A stretch of DNA of 64,000 nt, taken from contig NZ_JAGFNS010000022.1 in assembly GCF_017592555.1 (NCBI RefSeq), positions 106,278-170,277 on the forward strand, written 5' to 3'. This DNA is from Actinoplanes flavus (lineage in GTDB: Bacteria; Actinomycetota; Actinomycetes; Mycobacteriales; Micromonosporaceae). The notes beneath the pieces were generated by a model that was given only the letters and a program-made list of their open reading frames with translations, did not search any database and was not told the DNA's origin. This document shows positions 33,220 through 41,899 of the stretch, in pieces. Every line of letters starts with the position of its first letter. Positions within the stretch are counted from its first letter, which is position 1. The position numbers and the translations under genes were made by a program.

Positions 33220-34221
33220 TTACTTCGGGGCGCCCAGGTCGTCGAGGGCCTTGGTGGCGCCGCGGTGGACGGTCACCGGGGCGGTCTGGCGGGCGGTCTC
33301 CAGCGTGATCTCCTTGGCCGCGGCGTTGGCCTGTTCGAGCTGGGTCTTGCGGTCGAAGAGGGTCCGGGTGAGCACGCAGGCCACGTCGGGGTCCAGGTCC
33401 TCACGGACGAGCAGGACGTTCGGGACCACGATGGTCTTCACGTCCGCCGCCGTCTTGTAGGTGGCCTGCGGGATGACGCCCTCCTGGTAGACCTCGTTGA
33501 TCTTCCGCATCTCCGGGAGCAGCGGGGTGACGTCCAGGAACTCGACCTGGTCCGCGCTGGTGGTGAGCAGGTCGGTGATGCCCGGGGTGGGCAGGCCGCC
33601 GGACCAGAACAGGGCGTCGATGGTGCCGTCCTTCATGCCGTCGACGGTCTTGGTGAGGTCCAGCTTCTGCGCCTGTACGTCGGTGTCCGGCTGGAGCCCG
33701 GCCGCGGTCAGCAGCCGGTTGGCGATCACCTCGGTGCCGGACTTCGGGGAGCCGGTCGAGACCCGTTTGCCCTTCATCCCGGCGACGTCGGAGATCCCGG
33801 CCGCCTTGCGGACGATCACCTGCGTGTAGTTGCTGTGGATCCGGGACAGGGCGGCCACCTTCTGCTTCCCGGTGAAGCTGCCGGTGCCGTTCACCGCGTC
33901 GGCGGCGGTGTCGGCCAGGGAGAAGGCGACGTCGTACGTGCCGGCCACCAGCTGCTGGATGTTCTGCACCGACGCGCCGGTCTCGGCCGCGGTGGCCTGG
34001 AGTTCTCCGCCCACGGTGTTGATCTGTTCGGCGTACGCGTTGCCGAGGGCGAAGTAGACGCCCGTGGCGTTGCCCGTCGCGATGCCGATCCGGGTCGCGT
34101 CGGCCACCTCGCAGGTGACCGCGCCGCCGGTGTCGGTGCTCGCGGTGTCCTGCCGGCCGCCGCACGCCGCGGTGGCGACCGCGAGCATGCCGACCAGCAC
34201 TGATCCCAGTATTCGTCTCAT
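33220..34221 (-). CDS. TAXI-family TRAP transporter solute-binding lipoprotein
   Basis: A 333-residue exported protein from ATG 34221, with AGGAGACGG upstream. The signal peptide ends in a lipobox (VATAAC), giving a lipid-anchored binding protein. The family core is clear: RIGIATGNATGVYFALGNAY, SVQNIQQLVAGTYDVAFSLADTA, and MKGKRVSTGSPKSGTEVIAN. TAXI proteins commonly bind dicarboxylates or glutamate-like ligands; the ligand here is not known. The ATG overlaps the stop of the permease gene (ATGA), so binding protein and permease are made together. Confidence 0.88.
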   Translation of the reverse strand: MRRILGSVLVGMLAVATAACGGRQDTASTDTGGAVTCEVADATRIGIATGNATGVYFALGNAYAEQINTVGGELQATAAETGASVQNIQQLVAGTYDVAFSLADTAADAVNGTGSFTGKQKVAALSRIHSNYTQVIVRKAAGISDVAGMKGKRVSTGSPKSGTEVIANRLLTAAGLQPDTDVQAQKLDLTKTVDGMKDGTIDALFWSGGLPTPGITDLLTTSADQVEFLDVTPLLPEMRKINEVYQEGVIPQATYKTAADVKTIVVPNVLLVREDLDPDVACVLTRTLFDRKTQLEQANAAAKEITLETARQTAPVTVHRGATKALDDLGAPK

Positions 34222-36254
34222 CCGTCTCCTCCGGGTGGGGTGGTGGTGCGAGGGCGAATCTCCACGGGGGGCCGGTGCCGGCGCTTCTCTAGGGCTGCGA
34301 CTCCGGCGGCGGCCAGCAGCGCCGCCAGCCCGGCCACGATCGCCACCGGGTCCAGGTAGAGCAGCAGCAGCCCGGCGGCCGCGGCCAGCACCCGGGTCGC
34401 CGGGCCGGCCGGGCCGACGCCGGGCAGCCACGCGCCGGTCGCGACGGCCAGCCCGAACACCGCCAGCCCGGCCACCACCGTGGTCCAGAGGACGCCCGCC
34501 AGCGGCCCGCGGGCCAGCAGGTGCTCGCCGTTGGCGGTGAGCACGAAGGCGATCGGCGCGAGGAACGCCGGCAGCGCGTACTTCAGCGCCTGCCACATGG
34601 TCGCGATGGCGCGGCCGCCGGTGATTGCGCTCGCGCCGACGGCGGCCAGCGCGGTCGGCGGGGTCACCTCGGACAGCACCGAGTAGTAGAAGACGAACAT
34701 GGCCGCCGCCGGGGCCGGTACGCCGAGGCCGAGCAGCGCCGGGCCGATGATCACCCAGCCGATGATGAAGCTGGCCGTCACCGGCACCGCGAGGCCCAGC
34801 AGGGCGAGCGCGACCGCGGCCAGCACCACGGTCAGGGCGAGCACCGCCTGCGGCTCGTCGGTGATCGCGCGGGCGCCGTTGACCAGCAGTGACGCCAGTT
34901 GGGCGCCGAGGCCGGTCTTGGTGGTGGTCGCGGTGATCACGCCGGCCGCGGCGCAGACCGCGACCACCGGCAGGACTCCGCGTACGCCCGCGGACAGCGC
35001 CGTGAAGATCCGGGGCGGGGTGAGCCGGTGCCGCCGGTCCAGGAAGGACAGTGCGCCGGCCAGGATCGTCGCGTACACCACCGAGCGGGTGGCGCTCACG
35101 TCCAGGGCCAGCAGCACCACGATGACGATCAGGGAGGAGAAGTGGTAGCCGAACCGGGTGAGCAGCCGCCAGGCGCTGGTGGGCGGGGCGTCGACGGCGC
35201 GGACCCCGTACCGGCGGACGTCGATCTCGACGGCGAGCAGGATGCCCAGGTAGTAGAGGACGGTCGGGATCGTCGCCCAGCCGAGGACGGTCAGGTAGGA
35301 GACGTTGAGGTACTCGGCGACGATGAACGCGGCCGCGCCCAGCGTCGGCGGCGACAGGATGGCGCCGACCCCGGCGGCCGCCAGCATGCCGCCGGCCTGC
35401 TCGGGTGGGTAGCCGGCGCGGCGCAGCATCGGCCAGGTGACGGCGCCGACGCTGACCGCGGTGGCGGTACCGGATCCGGAGACCGTGCCGAGCAGGAAGC
35501 CGGCGGCGACCGCGGTGCGCCCGGCCGCGGAGCGTGACCTACGGAAGGCGGCCACCGAGAGGTCGACGAAGAACCGGCTCGCCCCGGACAGGTCCAGCAC
35601 CGCGCCGTAGATGGTGAACAGCACGATGTAGGTGGCCGCCACGTCCAGCGGGGTGCCGTAGAAGCCGCTGCCGGAGTTGTAGAGGGCGTCGACGATCTGC
35701 GCGAAGTCGAGTCCGGCGTGCGCGATCGGCCAGGTCTGCGGGAGCAGGCCGCCGTAGTAGCCGTACGCCAGAAAGGCCAGGCAGACCACCGGCAGCGCCC
35801 ATCCGGTGGTGCGGCGGCAGGCCTCGATCACCAGGACCAGCAGGACGGCGCCGAAGACGATGTCGACCGGTTCGAGCAGCCCCTGGCGGTTCAGGAAGTC
35901 GTCGTAGCCGCCGGCGATCGGATACAGACAGACCACCAGCGCGGCGCCGGCCAGGATCCAGTCGGTCACCCCGGGCGTCTCCCGGCCTTTCCCCAGACCC
36001 GATTTGTACGCGAGGAAGACCAGCGGCAGGGTCCCGGCCAGAAAAATGATCAGGTAGTACTGGCTGCCCTGGGCGAGCGGGCGGAACACCTGCCAGAGGA
36101 CGAGCAGCGCGACCGCGAACGCGACGACCGAGACGAACACCCCGGCCCGGCCGCTCAGCTCGCGGGCGGGCCGCTCCTCCTCGTCGTAGTGCACCGCCGG
36201 CGGGTCCACCGGAGATCGATCATCGCCCATGAAACGGACAGTACTATGTGACAT
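34218..36254 (-). CDS. TRAP transporter fused permease (small and large membrane subunits)
   Basis: About 678 residues with some 17 hydrophobic segments. An N-terminal set corresponds to the small DctQ-like subunit and the rest to the DctM-like subunit, with conserved GFLLGTVSGSGTATAVSVGA, GYPPEQAGGMLAAAGVGAIL and SEVTPPTALAAVGASAITGG, the fused arrangement usual for TAXI-type TRAP systems. It uses an ion gradient, not ATP. The ATG at 36254 or an in-frame ATG at 36230 could start it. The frame is open far upstream inside the GH35 gene, but only this part is protein-like. It follows the GH35 gene by 44 bp without an evident terminator. Confidence 0.88.
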   Translation of the reverse strand: MSHSTVRFMGDDRSPVDPPAVHYDEEERPARELSGRAGVFVSVVAFAVALLVLWQVFRPLAQGSQYYLIIFLAGTLPLVFLAYKSGLGKGRETPGVTDWILAGAALVVCLYPIAGGYDDFLNRQGLLEPVDIVFGAVLLVLVIEACRRTTGWALPVVCLAFLAYGYYGGLLPQTWPIAHAGLDFAQIVDALYNSGSGFYGTPLDVAATYIVLFTIYGAVLDLSGASRFFVDLSVAAFRRSRSAAGRTAVAAGFLLGTVSGSGTATAVSVGAVTWPMLRRAGYPPEQAGGMLAAAGVGAILSPPTLGAAAFIVAEYLNVSYLTVLGWATIPTVLYYLGILLAVEIDVRRYGVRAVDAPPTSAWRLLTRFGYHFSSLIVIVVLLALDVSATRSVVYATILAGALSFLDRRHRLTPPRIFTALSAGVRGVLPVVAVCAAAGVITATTTKTGLGAQLASLLVNGARAITDEPQAVLALTVVLAAVALALLGLAVPVTASFIIGWVIIGPALLGLGVPAPAAAMFVFYYSVLSEVTPPTALAAVGASAITGGRAIATMWQALKYALPAFLAPIAFVLTANGEHLLARGPLAGVLWTTVVAGLAVFGLAVATGAWLPGVGPAGPATRVLAAAAGLLLLYLDPVAIVAGLAALLAAAGVAALEKRRHRPPVEIRPRTTTPPGGDG

Positions 36255-36298
36255 CCCTTTCAGTAACGATCGTGACCCGATCAGGGAGCGCGGCCCGG

Positions 36299-38554
36299 TC
36301 AGAGGGTGACGGTGGAGACCGTGCGGGCGGTCACCTCGACCGTGTCGACGGCCAGCAGCTGGGTGTCGGTGGCGGCCAGCCGGGTGCGGGCCTCCTGCGG
36401 GACCGAGACCGGGGAGCCGGCGGCCAGGGGCAGCAGGTGGAGGGTGAGCTGGGCGCCGGCGCGGTAGCCGATGTCGGTGAGGTTGATCGTCCAGCCGGAG
36501 CCGTCCCAGTAGCGGTCGGTGACGGTCCGGCCGTCGACCCGCAGTTCGCCCACGTCGCCGGCCCAGATGACGCGCAGCAGCGGGTCGCGGGTGGGGTCGG
36601 CGGCGAAGCCGGGCAGGCGGAGGCGGTAGACGGCGGCCAGTTCGTCGAAGACGTCGGCGGACGGGGCGGACGGGCGGCCCTCGTGCTTGCCGTAGCTGAC
36701 CGGGACGGTGGGGGCGGCCGGGCGCAGCCGCTCGACGGTGACGCGCTCGGTCACCGGGGTGCTGTCCTGGGGCACGTGGACCGGGCGGAAGGCACGAAGC
36801 GACGGGTCGTACACCCGTACGTCCGCGGTCTTGGCGGCCTTGACCGTCACCGTGCCGGAGGCGTCCCACTGGAGCTCGTCGTCGCTCAGGAGCAGGCGGC
36901 GGCCGCCGTCCTCGGGCACCCAGACCGATCCGGCCGCCTCGGCCGGGAGGACGAGGACGTCCGCGCCGCCGAGCCGCACCGGCGCGAAGCCGGGCGTGAT
37001 GTCGTGAACGGTATCGGCCACGGCGATCTGGGGTTCGATGCCCGGGGCGGCGATCAGGACGAGCGTGGGCACGTCGCCGGGCAGCTGGGTGAGCGCCGAG
37101 GCGGTGGCCCAGGTGATCGTGGTGCCGCCGGCGGTGAGGTTCAGCGGCCAGCGGGCCAGGGTGCCGGGCGGGATGTCGATCGGCCGTTCCGGGAAGGCGA
37201 GCACGCCACGGTCCAGGTGGACCTGGAAACGGGCGCCGCGGTAGGCCGGCAGCGGGAAGTGCGGCTGGTGCCGGGACAGGAACAGGAAGCCGCTCTGCCC
37301 GTCGCTGCGCAGCGCCCACCGCAGGGTCTCGGAGTCCTCGACGTCGGCCGGCCGTACGTCCGGAAGGCTGGACGGCATCTCCGCGAGCACATGACCGAAA
37401 GCGGACAGGAAGGCGTGCTGGCGGCGCAGTTCGGCGTGGCTCGGGGCGAGTGTGCCGGCCTCCCCGATCGGCGCGTGGAAGTCGTAGCCGAGGCGGGCGA
37501 TGTCGTTGGGGTAGCCGGTGGCGTGCGATTCGTGCAGGTCCGGGCCGGGGTTGGTGCCGCCGGCGTACATGTAGTAGCCCTGCCAGGCCGAGCCGTTGCC
37601 GATCTTGCAGTGGGCGATGGCCGCCACGTCGAGCGCCTCGGGCCGCGGCCGCCGGTGGTACGCGGTGGCCATGCCGCCGCCGAGCTCGCAGGTGGCGGGC
37701 GGGAACTCCTCGGACGGGGTGCGCGGGCCCCCGGTGGCGGCCGCGATCGCCTGGGCCCGGCGCACGTCGGCGCCGATGCCCGCGTCGTCCCAGACGTGGG
37801 AGAAGAAGTAGTGGTCGCGGAACGTCGGGTCCCAGGGCGCGCCGGCGTCCACCCAGAAGCCGTCGCCGTAGCCGCCGTAGAGCGGCAGCACCTCGGATTC
37901 CGGCAGGTCGGCGCCGCCCCAGGCGGTGGCGGTCCACAGCGGCACGGACATGCCGGCCTCGCGGGCCAGGCGCTTGAGGGTGACGAGGTGCCCCGGCTGG
38001 TCGTAGAGCTCGTTCTCCAGCTGGATCCCGATGATCCGGTCGAACCGGGGGCCGACGGCCGCCGCGATGGCCGCGAACCAGCCGGCGACCAGGTCGAGGT
38101 ACGCCGGGTCGTCGGTGCGGTGCCGGACCGGGGCCCGCTGCACCCAGTCGGGGAAGCCGCCGTTGCGCGTCTCGCCGTGGCACCACGGACCGATCCGCAG
38201 GACCACGTCGAGTCCGGTCTCCACGGCCAGGTCGACGAACGCGCCGACGTCCAGGTTGCCGTCGAAGCGGGTCTCCCCCGGCGTGGGCGCGTGGTGCAGC
38301 CAGAAGACGTAGCTGGCCACCACGGTCACGCCGCCGGCCTTCATCTGGCGCAGCCGCTCGGCCCAGCGCTCGCGCGGGACCCGGCTGTAGTGCAGCTCGC
38401 CGGAGACCGGGATGACCGGCACGCCGTCGCGGCTCAGATACCGGTTGGTCAGCGAGATGCCGTCCCGTACGTCTTCGGAGTTGCTCATCCGCGCCCGGCG
38501 CAGCGGCGTCGCCCAGGGTTGGTGGCGAACGGTGAGCGGCTCGAGCCACGACAT
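36299..38554 (-). CDS. GH35 beta-galactosidase
   Basis: A 751-residue protein from ATG 38554, with AAGGAG nine bases upstream. The GH35 barrel is at the N-terminus: VPVIPVSGELHYSRVPRERW, GGVTVVASYVFWLHHAP, VVLRIGPWCHGETRNGGFPDW, and the proposed acid/base Glu in IIGIQLENELYDQ (about 177-189). TCELGGGM (about 280) may hold the nucleophile, judged by position only. C-terminal beta-domains follow. No signal peptide, so it should act inside the cell on galacto-oligosaccharides brought in by the divergent ABC transporter and released outside by the GH53 enzymes. A palindromic operator lies 26 bp before its start. Confidence 0.88.
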   Translation of the reverse strand: MSWLEPLTVRHQPWATPLRRARMSNSEDVRDGISLTNRYLSRDGVPVIPVSGELHYSRVPRERWAERLRQMKAGGVTVVASYVFWLHHAPTPGETRFDGNLDVGAFVDLAVETGLDVVLRIGPWCHGETRNGGFPDWVQRAPVRHRTDDPAYLDLVAGWFAAIAAAVGPRFDRIIGIQLENELYDQPGHLVTLKRLAREAGMSVPLWTATAWGGADLPESEVLPLYGGYGDGFWVDAGAPWDPTFRDHYFFSHVWDDAGIGADVRRAQAIAAATGGPRTPSEEFPPATCELGGGMATAYHRRPRPEALDVAAIAHCKIGNGSAWQGYYMYAGGTNPGPDLHESHATGYPNDIARLGYDFHAPIGEAGTLAPSHAELRRQHAFLSAFGHVLAEMPSSLPDVRPADVEDSETLRWALRSDGQSGFLFLSRHQPHFPLPAYRGARFQVHLDRGVLAFPERPIDIPPGTLARWPLNLTAGGTTITWATASALTQLPGDVPTLVLIAAPGIEPQIAVADTVHDITPGFAPVRLGGADVLVLPAEAAGSVWVPEDGGRRLLLSDDELQWDASGTVTVKAAKTADVRVYDPSLRAFRPVHVPQDSTPVTERVTVERLRPAAPTVPVSYGKHEGRPSAPSADVFDELAAVYRLRLPGFAADPTRDPLLRVIWAGDVGELRVDGRTVTDRYWDGSGWTINLTDIGYRAGAQLTLHLLPLAAGSPVSVPQEARTRLAATDTQLLAVDTVEVTARTVSTVTL

Positions 38555-38579
38555 GGGATCAGCTCCTTGCGGGTTTGAC

Positions 38580-38593
38580 TGTAACCGGTCACA
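38580..38593. promoter_or_regulatory. LacI-type operator, GH35 side
   Basis: TGTAACCGGTCACA, a nearly perfect palindrome with the central CG typical of LacI-family sites. It is 26 bp upstream of the GH35 start. An identical copy is at 38670-38683. The likely repressor is the LacI protein at 41900-42928. Confidence 0.75.
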
Positions 38594-38669
38594 GGCCGGC
38601 GAGCCCGAACGATACACAGGCGTAACGGGTGAGACGCAAGGGCTTGACACAACGCCGTAACAGCAGCAC

Positions 38670-38683
38670 TGTAACCGGTCACA
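38670..38683. promoter_or_regulatory. LacI-type operator, transporter side
   Basis: Second exact copy of TGTAACCGGTCACA, 90 bp from the first and about 80 bp before the binding-protein start. A TTGACA (38644-38649) lies just upstream, suggesting the operator overlaps the promoter; a -10 box could not be fixed. Confidence 0.75.
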
Positions 38684-38763
38684 GGGGCCGCACCGAGCGA
38701 AACGCTTCCGGCGCGGCGCCGCCCCCGGCTTTCCGTTCCGGCCAAGCCGATCCAGGAGGATCA

Positions 38764-40077
38764 ATGAAGTCGACATACGCCCCGCTCATGGCGGCCCTCA
38801 CCGCCGCGGCTCTGTTTACCGGCACCGCCTGCTCCAGCTCCGGCTCCTCGTCCGAGGAGGCCACCGACCCGAACGAGAAGGTCTCGCTGACCTACTGGAC
38901 CTGGGCGCCGAACATGGACAAGGTCGCCGCGGCGTGGAACGCGAAGAACCCGAACATCCAGGTCACGGTCAACAAGCAGGACGGCGGTGACCCGGCCGTC
39001 ACCAAGCTGCTGACCGCGATCAAGGCCGGCTCCGGCGCGCCGGACGTCATGCAGGCCGAGTACCAGAAGATCCCCACGCTCGTCTCCGCCGACGCGCTCG
39101 CCGACATCTCCGCCGAGGCCGGCGCTCTGAAGGACAGGTTCCCGGCCGGCGCCTGGAACGGCGTGACCCTCGGCTCGGAGGCGGTCTACGGCGTGCCGCA
39201 GGACACCGGCCCGCTGATGTTCTTCTACCGCGCCGACGTCTTCGAGAAGAACGGCCTGTCGGCCCCGAAGACCTGGGACGAGTACGCGACCGCCGCCGAG
39301 AAGATCCACAAGGCGAACCCGAAGCAGTACCTGGGCACCTTCTCGGCCACCGACGCGGGCCTGTTCACCGGCCTCGCCCAGCAGGCCGGTGCCTCGTGGT
39401 GGGGCGTGCAGGGCGACGCCTGGTCGGTCGCCATCGACGAGCCGAAGACCCAGAAGGTCGCCGCCTACTGGGGTGGCCTCGTGGAGAAGGGCGTCATCGA
39501 CAACAAGCCGATGTACACCCCGGAGTGGAACGCCGCGCTGAACGACGGCACCCAGGTCGGCTGGGTCAGCGCCGTGTGGGCGCCGGGCGTCCTGGAGGGC
39601 TCCGCGAAGGACACCAAGGGCAAGTGGAAGGCCGCCCCGATGCCGCAGTGGGACGCCGCCGCCCCGGCGACCGGCGCGTGGGGCGGTTCGGCCACCAGCG
39701 TGACCACCCAGTCCAAGCACAAGAAGCAGGCCGCGGCGTTCGTGTCCTGGCTGAACAGCGACCCGGAGGCGGTCAAGCTGCTCGCCACCGAGGCCAGCGT
39801 CTACCCGGCCGCCAACGACGCCGCCGGCGCCCTGACCAGCCCGCCGGCGTTCTTCGCCGACCAGGCCGACTACTACGCCATCGCCGCCGAGGCCGCGAAG
39901 CAGATGAGCCCGTTCACCTACGGCCCGAACGTGAACGTCGCCTACAGCGCCTTCAACGACGCCTTCGGCAAGGCCGCCGAGGCGAAGAAGGCGACCGCCT
40001 TCACCGAGTCGCTGACGACCATGCAGAAGACCACGGTCGACGACTTGAAGAACGCCGGGTTCACCGTCGCCGGATGA
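38764..40077 (+). CDS. ABC sugar-binding lipoprotein (galactan oligosaccharide importer)
   Basis: A 437-residue extracellular binding protein from ATG 38764 with AGGAGG upstream. A signal peptide ends in a lipobox cysteine (LFTGTACSSSG). KVSLTYWTWAPNMDKVAAAW and FNDAFGKAAEAKKATAFTES are typical of the carbohydrate-uptake type 1 family (SBP_bac_1). It is first of the operon with two permeases and a LacI regulator and is divergent from the GH35 gene; with the GH53 genes downstream, galacto-oligosaccharides from arabinogalactan are the likely ligand, by context. Confidence 0.88.
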   Translation: MKSTYAPLMAALTAAALFTGTACSSSGSSSEEATDPNEKVSLTYWTWAPNMDKVAAAWNAKNPNIQVTVNKQDGGDPAVTKLLTAIKAGSGAPDVMQAEYQKIPTLVSADALADISAEAGALKDRFPAGAWNGVTLGSEAVYGVPQDTGPLMFFYRADVFEKNGLSAPKTWDEYATAAEKIHKANPKQYLGTFSATDAGLFTGLAQQAGASWWGVQGDAWSVAIDEPKTQKVAAYWGGLVEKGVIDNKPMYTPEWNAALNDGTQVGWVSAVWAPGVLEGSAKDTKGKWKAAPMPQWDAAAPATGAWGGSATSVTTQSKHKKQAAAFVSWLNSDPEAVKLLATEASVYPAANDAAGALTSPPAFFADQADYYAIAAEAAKQMSPFTYGPNVNVAYSAFNDAFGKAAEAKKATAFTESLTTMQKTTVDDLKNAGFTVAG

Positions 40078-40135
40078 GATCGCCTCCGGGCGGGTCACCG
40101 CCCGCCCGGAGCGTTCGGAAAGGACACATGCGGCG

Positions 40136-41056
40136 ATGACCACCTCCGCCCCAGCCCGGCGAACCGGCACCCCGTACGCCTTCCTCGCCCCCGCCCTGAT
40201 CCTGTTCGCCGCGTTCCTCGCCGCGCCCATCGTCTACGCCGCCTACCTGAGCTTCCGCAAGGTCAAGGTGAGCGGTCTCGGACTGGGCGCCAGGTCACGG
40301 ACCGAGATCTGGGCCGGGCTGGACAACTACACCCGGTCGCTGACCGATCCCGACTTCCTGCCGAGCGTCGGGCGCATCGCGCTGTACGGCCTGATCGTGG
40401 TCCCCACCATGCTCGGCCTGGCCCTGCTCTTCGCGTTGCTGCTGGACGCGAACCGGACGCGCGAGTCGGTCGGCAAGTTCGCCCGGATCTCGATCTTCCT
40501 GCCGTACGCGGTCCCGGCCGTCGTCGGCTCGCTGCTCTGGGGCTTCCTCTACCTGCCCCGGGTCAGCCCGATCACCGACGTGTTCGAGGCGGTCGGCATC
40601 ACCGCCCCCGAGTTGCTGTCCCGTGATCTGACGCTCTGGGCGGTGGCCAACATCGCGGTCTGGGGCGGCACCGGCTTCAACATGATCGTCATCTACACCG
40701 CGCTGCGGGCCGTCCCGGTCAGCCTGTACGAGTCGGCCCGGATCGACGGCGCCTCCGAGGTCGCGATCGCCTGGCGCATCAAGATCCCGATCGTCACGCC
40801 GTCGCTGATCATGACGTTCGTCTTCTCGCTCATCGCCACGTTGCAGGTCTTCGCCGAGCCGATGACCCTGCGGCCGCTGGCCAACACGATCTCGACGACG
40901 TGGACGCCGCTGATGAAGGTCTACCGGGACGCGTTCACCCGCAACGACCTCTACGCGGCCGCCGCCACCTCGGTGATCATCGCGCTCGCCACGTTCATCC
41001 TGTCCTTCGGCTTCCTGAAGCTCGTCGGGCGCCGGGCCTTCAACCAGGAGGACTGA
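40136..41056 (+). CDS. ABC sugar permease, MalF-type
   Basis: A 306-residue inner-membrane protein with six transmembrane segments. The EAA loop that contacts the ATPase is YESARIDGASEVAIAWRIKI (about 199-218), with the conserved EAxxDGA-x9-I-x-x-P layout in the form ESARIDGA. It is 58 bp after the binding-protein gene and two bases before the second permease gene. No ATPase gene is present in the locus, so a shared MsiK/MsmX-type ATPase must be supplied from elsewhere. Confidence 0.88.
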   Translation: MTTSAPARRTGTPYAFLAPALILFAAFLAAPIVYAAYLSFRKVKVSGLGLGARSRTEIWAGLDNYTRSLTDPDFLPSVGRIALYGLIVVPTMLGLALLFALLLDANRTRESVGKFARISIFLPYAVPAVVGSLLWGFLYLPRVSPITDVFEAVGITAPELLSRDLTLWAVANIAVWGGTGFNMIVIYTALRAVPVSLYESARIDGASEVAIAWRIKIPIVTPSLIMTFVFSLIATLQVFAEPMTLRPLANTISTTWTPLMKVYRDAFTRNDLYAAAATSVIIALATFILSFGFLKLVGRRAFNQED

Positions 41057-41057
41057 G

Positions 41058-41897
41058 ATGCCTTTCAAGAAGGGCCGCAGTAAAACAGCTACCGTCCTCC
41101 TCCTGCTGGGCGCCGCCTACTGCCTGCTCCCCGTGCTCTGGGTGCTGATCGCCTCGTCGAAGAGCGCCGGCGAACTGTTCTCCACGTTCACGCTCGCCCC
41201 GAGCACCCACCTGTTCGACAACCTGGCCGATCTCAGCGGCTACCGGGACGGCCTCTACTGGCGGTGGATGGCCAACACCGCCCTGTACGCCGGGGTCGGC
41301 GCGGCCGCGTCCACGCTGATCTCGGCGATGGCCGGATTCGCCCTCGCCAAGTTCGAGTTCCCCGGCAAGAGCGCGATCTTCAACCTGATCCTGGCCGGCG
41401 TCCTGGTGCCCGGCGTCCTGCTCGCCATCCCGCAGTACCTGCTGCTGGCCAAGGTGGGGATGACGAACACCTACTGGGCGGTGCTGCTGCCCAGCTTCAT
41501 CAGCCCGTACGGCATCTATCTGGCCCGGATCTTCGCGGCCGCGTCGGTGCCCACCGAGATCCTGGAGGCGTCCCGCATCGACGGCGCCGGCGACTGGCGC
41601 ACCTTCGCCACGGTGGTGCTGCCGATGATGCGGACCGGCCTGGTGACCGTCTTCCTCTTCCAGTTCGTGGCGGTGTGGAACAACTTCATGCTGCCGTACA
41701 TCATGCTCGGCGACGACAAGCTCTACCCGATCACGGTCGGCCTGAACGGTCTGCTCAACCAGGGCGCCAACCAGCCGGCCATGTACACGTCGGTGGTGAC
41801 CGGCGCGCTCGTCTCGATCATCCCCCTGATCGCCCTGTTCCTCACGTTGCAGCGCTACTGGCAGGTCGACCTGGCCGCCGGCGGCGTGAAGGCCTAG
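41058..41897 (+). CDS. ABC sugar permease, MalG-type
   Basis: A 279-residue six-helix permease, partner of the preceding one. The EAA loop is EILEASRIDGAGDWRTFATV (about 169-188). The C-terminus ends in TLQRYWQVDLAAGGVKA, the usual (Q)RYxxxGLxxGAVKG-like tail of this family. LacI follows two bases later, so regulator and transporter are co-transcribed. Confidence 0.88.
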   Translation: MPFKKGRSKTATVLLLLGAAYCLLPVLWVLIASSKSAGELFSTFTLAPSTHLFDNLADLSGYRDGLYWRWMANTALYAGVGAAASTLISAMAGFALAKFEFPGKSAIFNLILAGVLVPGVLLAIPQYLLLAKVGMTNTYWAVLLPSFISPYGIYLARIFAAASVPTEILEASRIDGAGDWRTFATVVLPMMRTGLVTVFLFQFVAVWNNFMLPYIMLGDDKLYPITVGLNGLLNQGANQPAMYTSVVTGALVSIIPLIALFLTLQRYWQVDLAAGGVKA

Positions 41898-41899
41898 CT

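Noticed and set aside
34218..38549. One 1443-codon frame that would fuse a long Arg/Pro-rich region to the TRAP permease
   Set aside because: The N-terminal two thirds is an out-of-frame reading of the GH35 gene; the permease starts near 36254.
36248..38578. A 776-codon plus-strand open frame opposite the GH35 gene
   Set aside because: Antisense to a well-supported GH35 enzyme and of biased composition without motifs.
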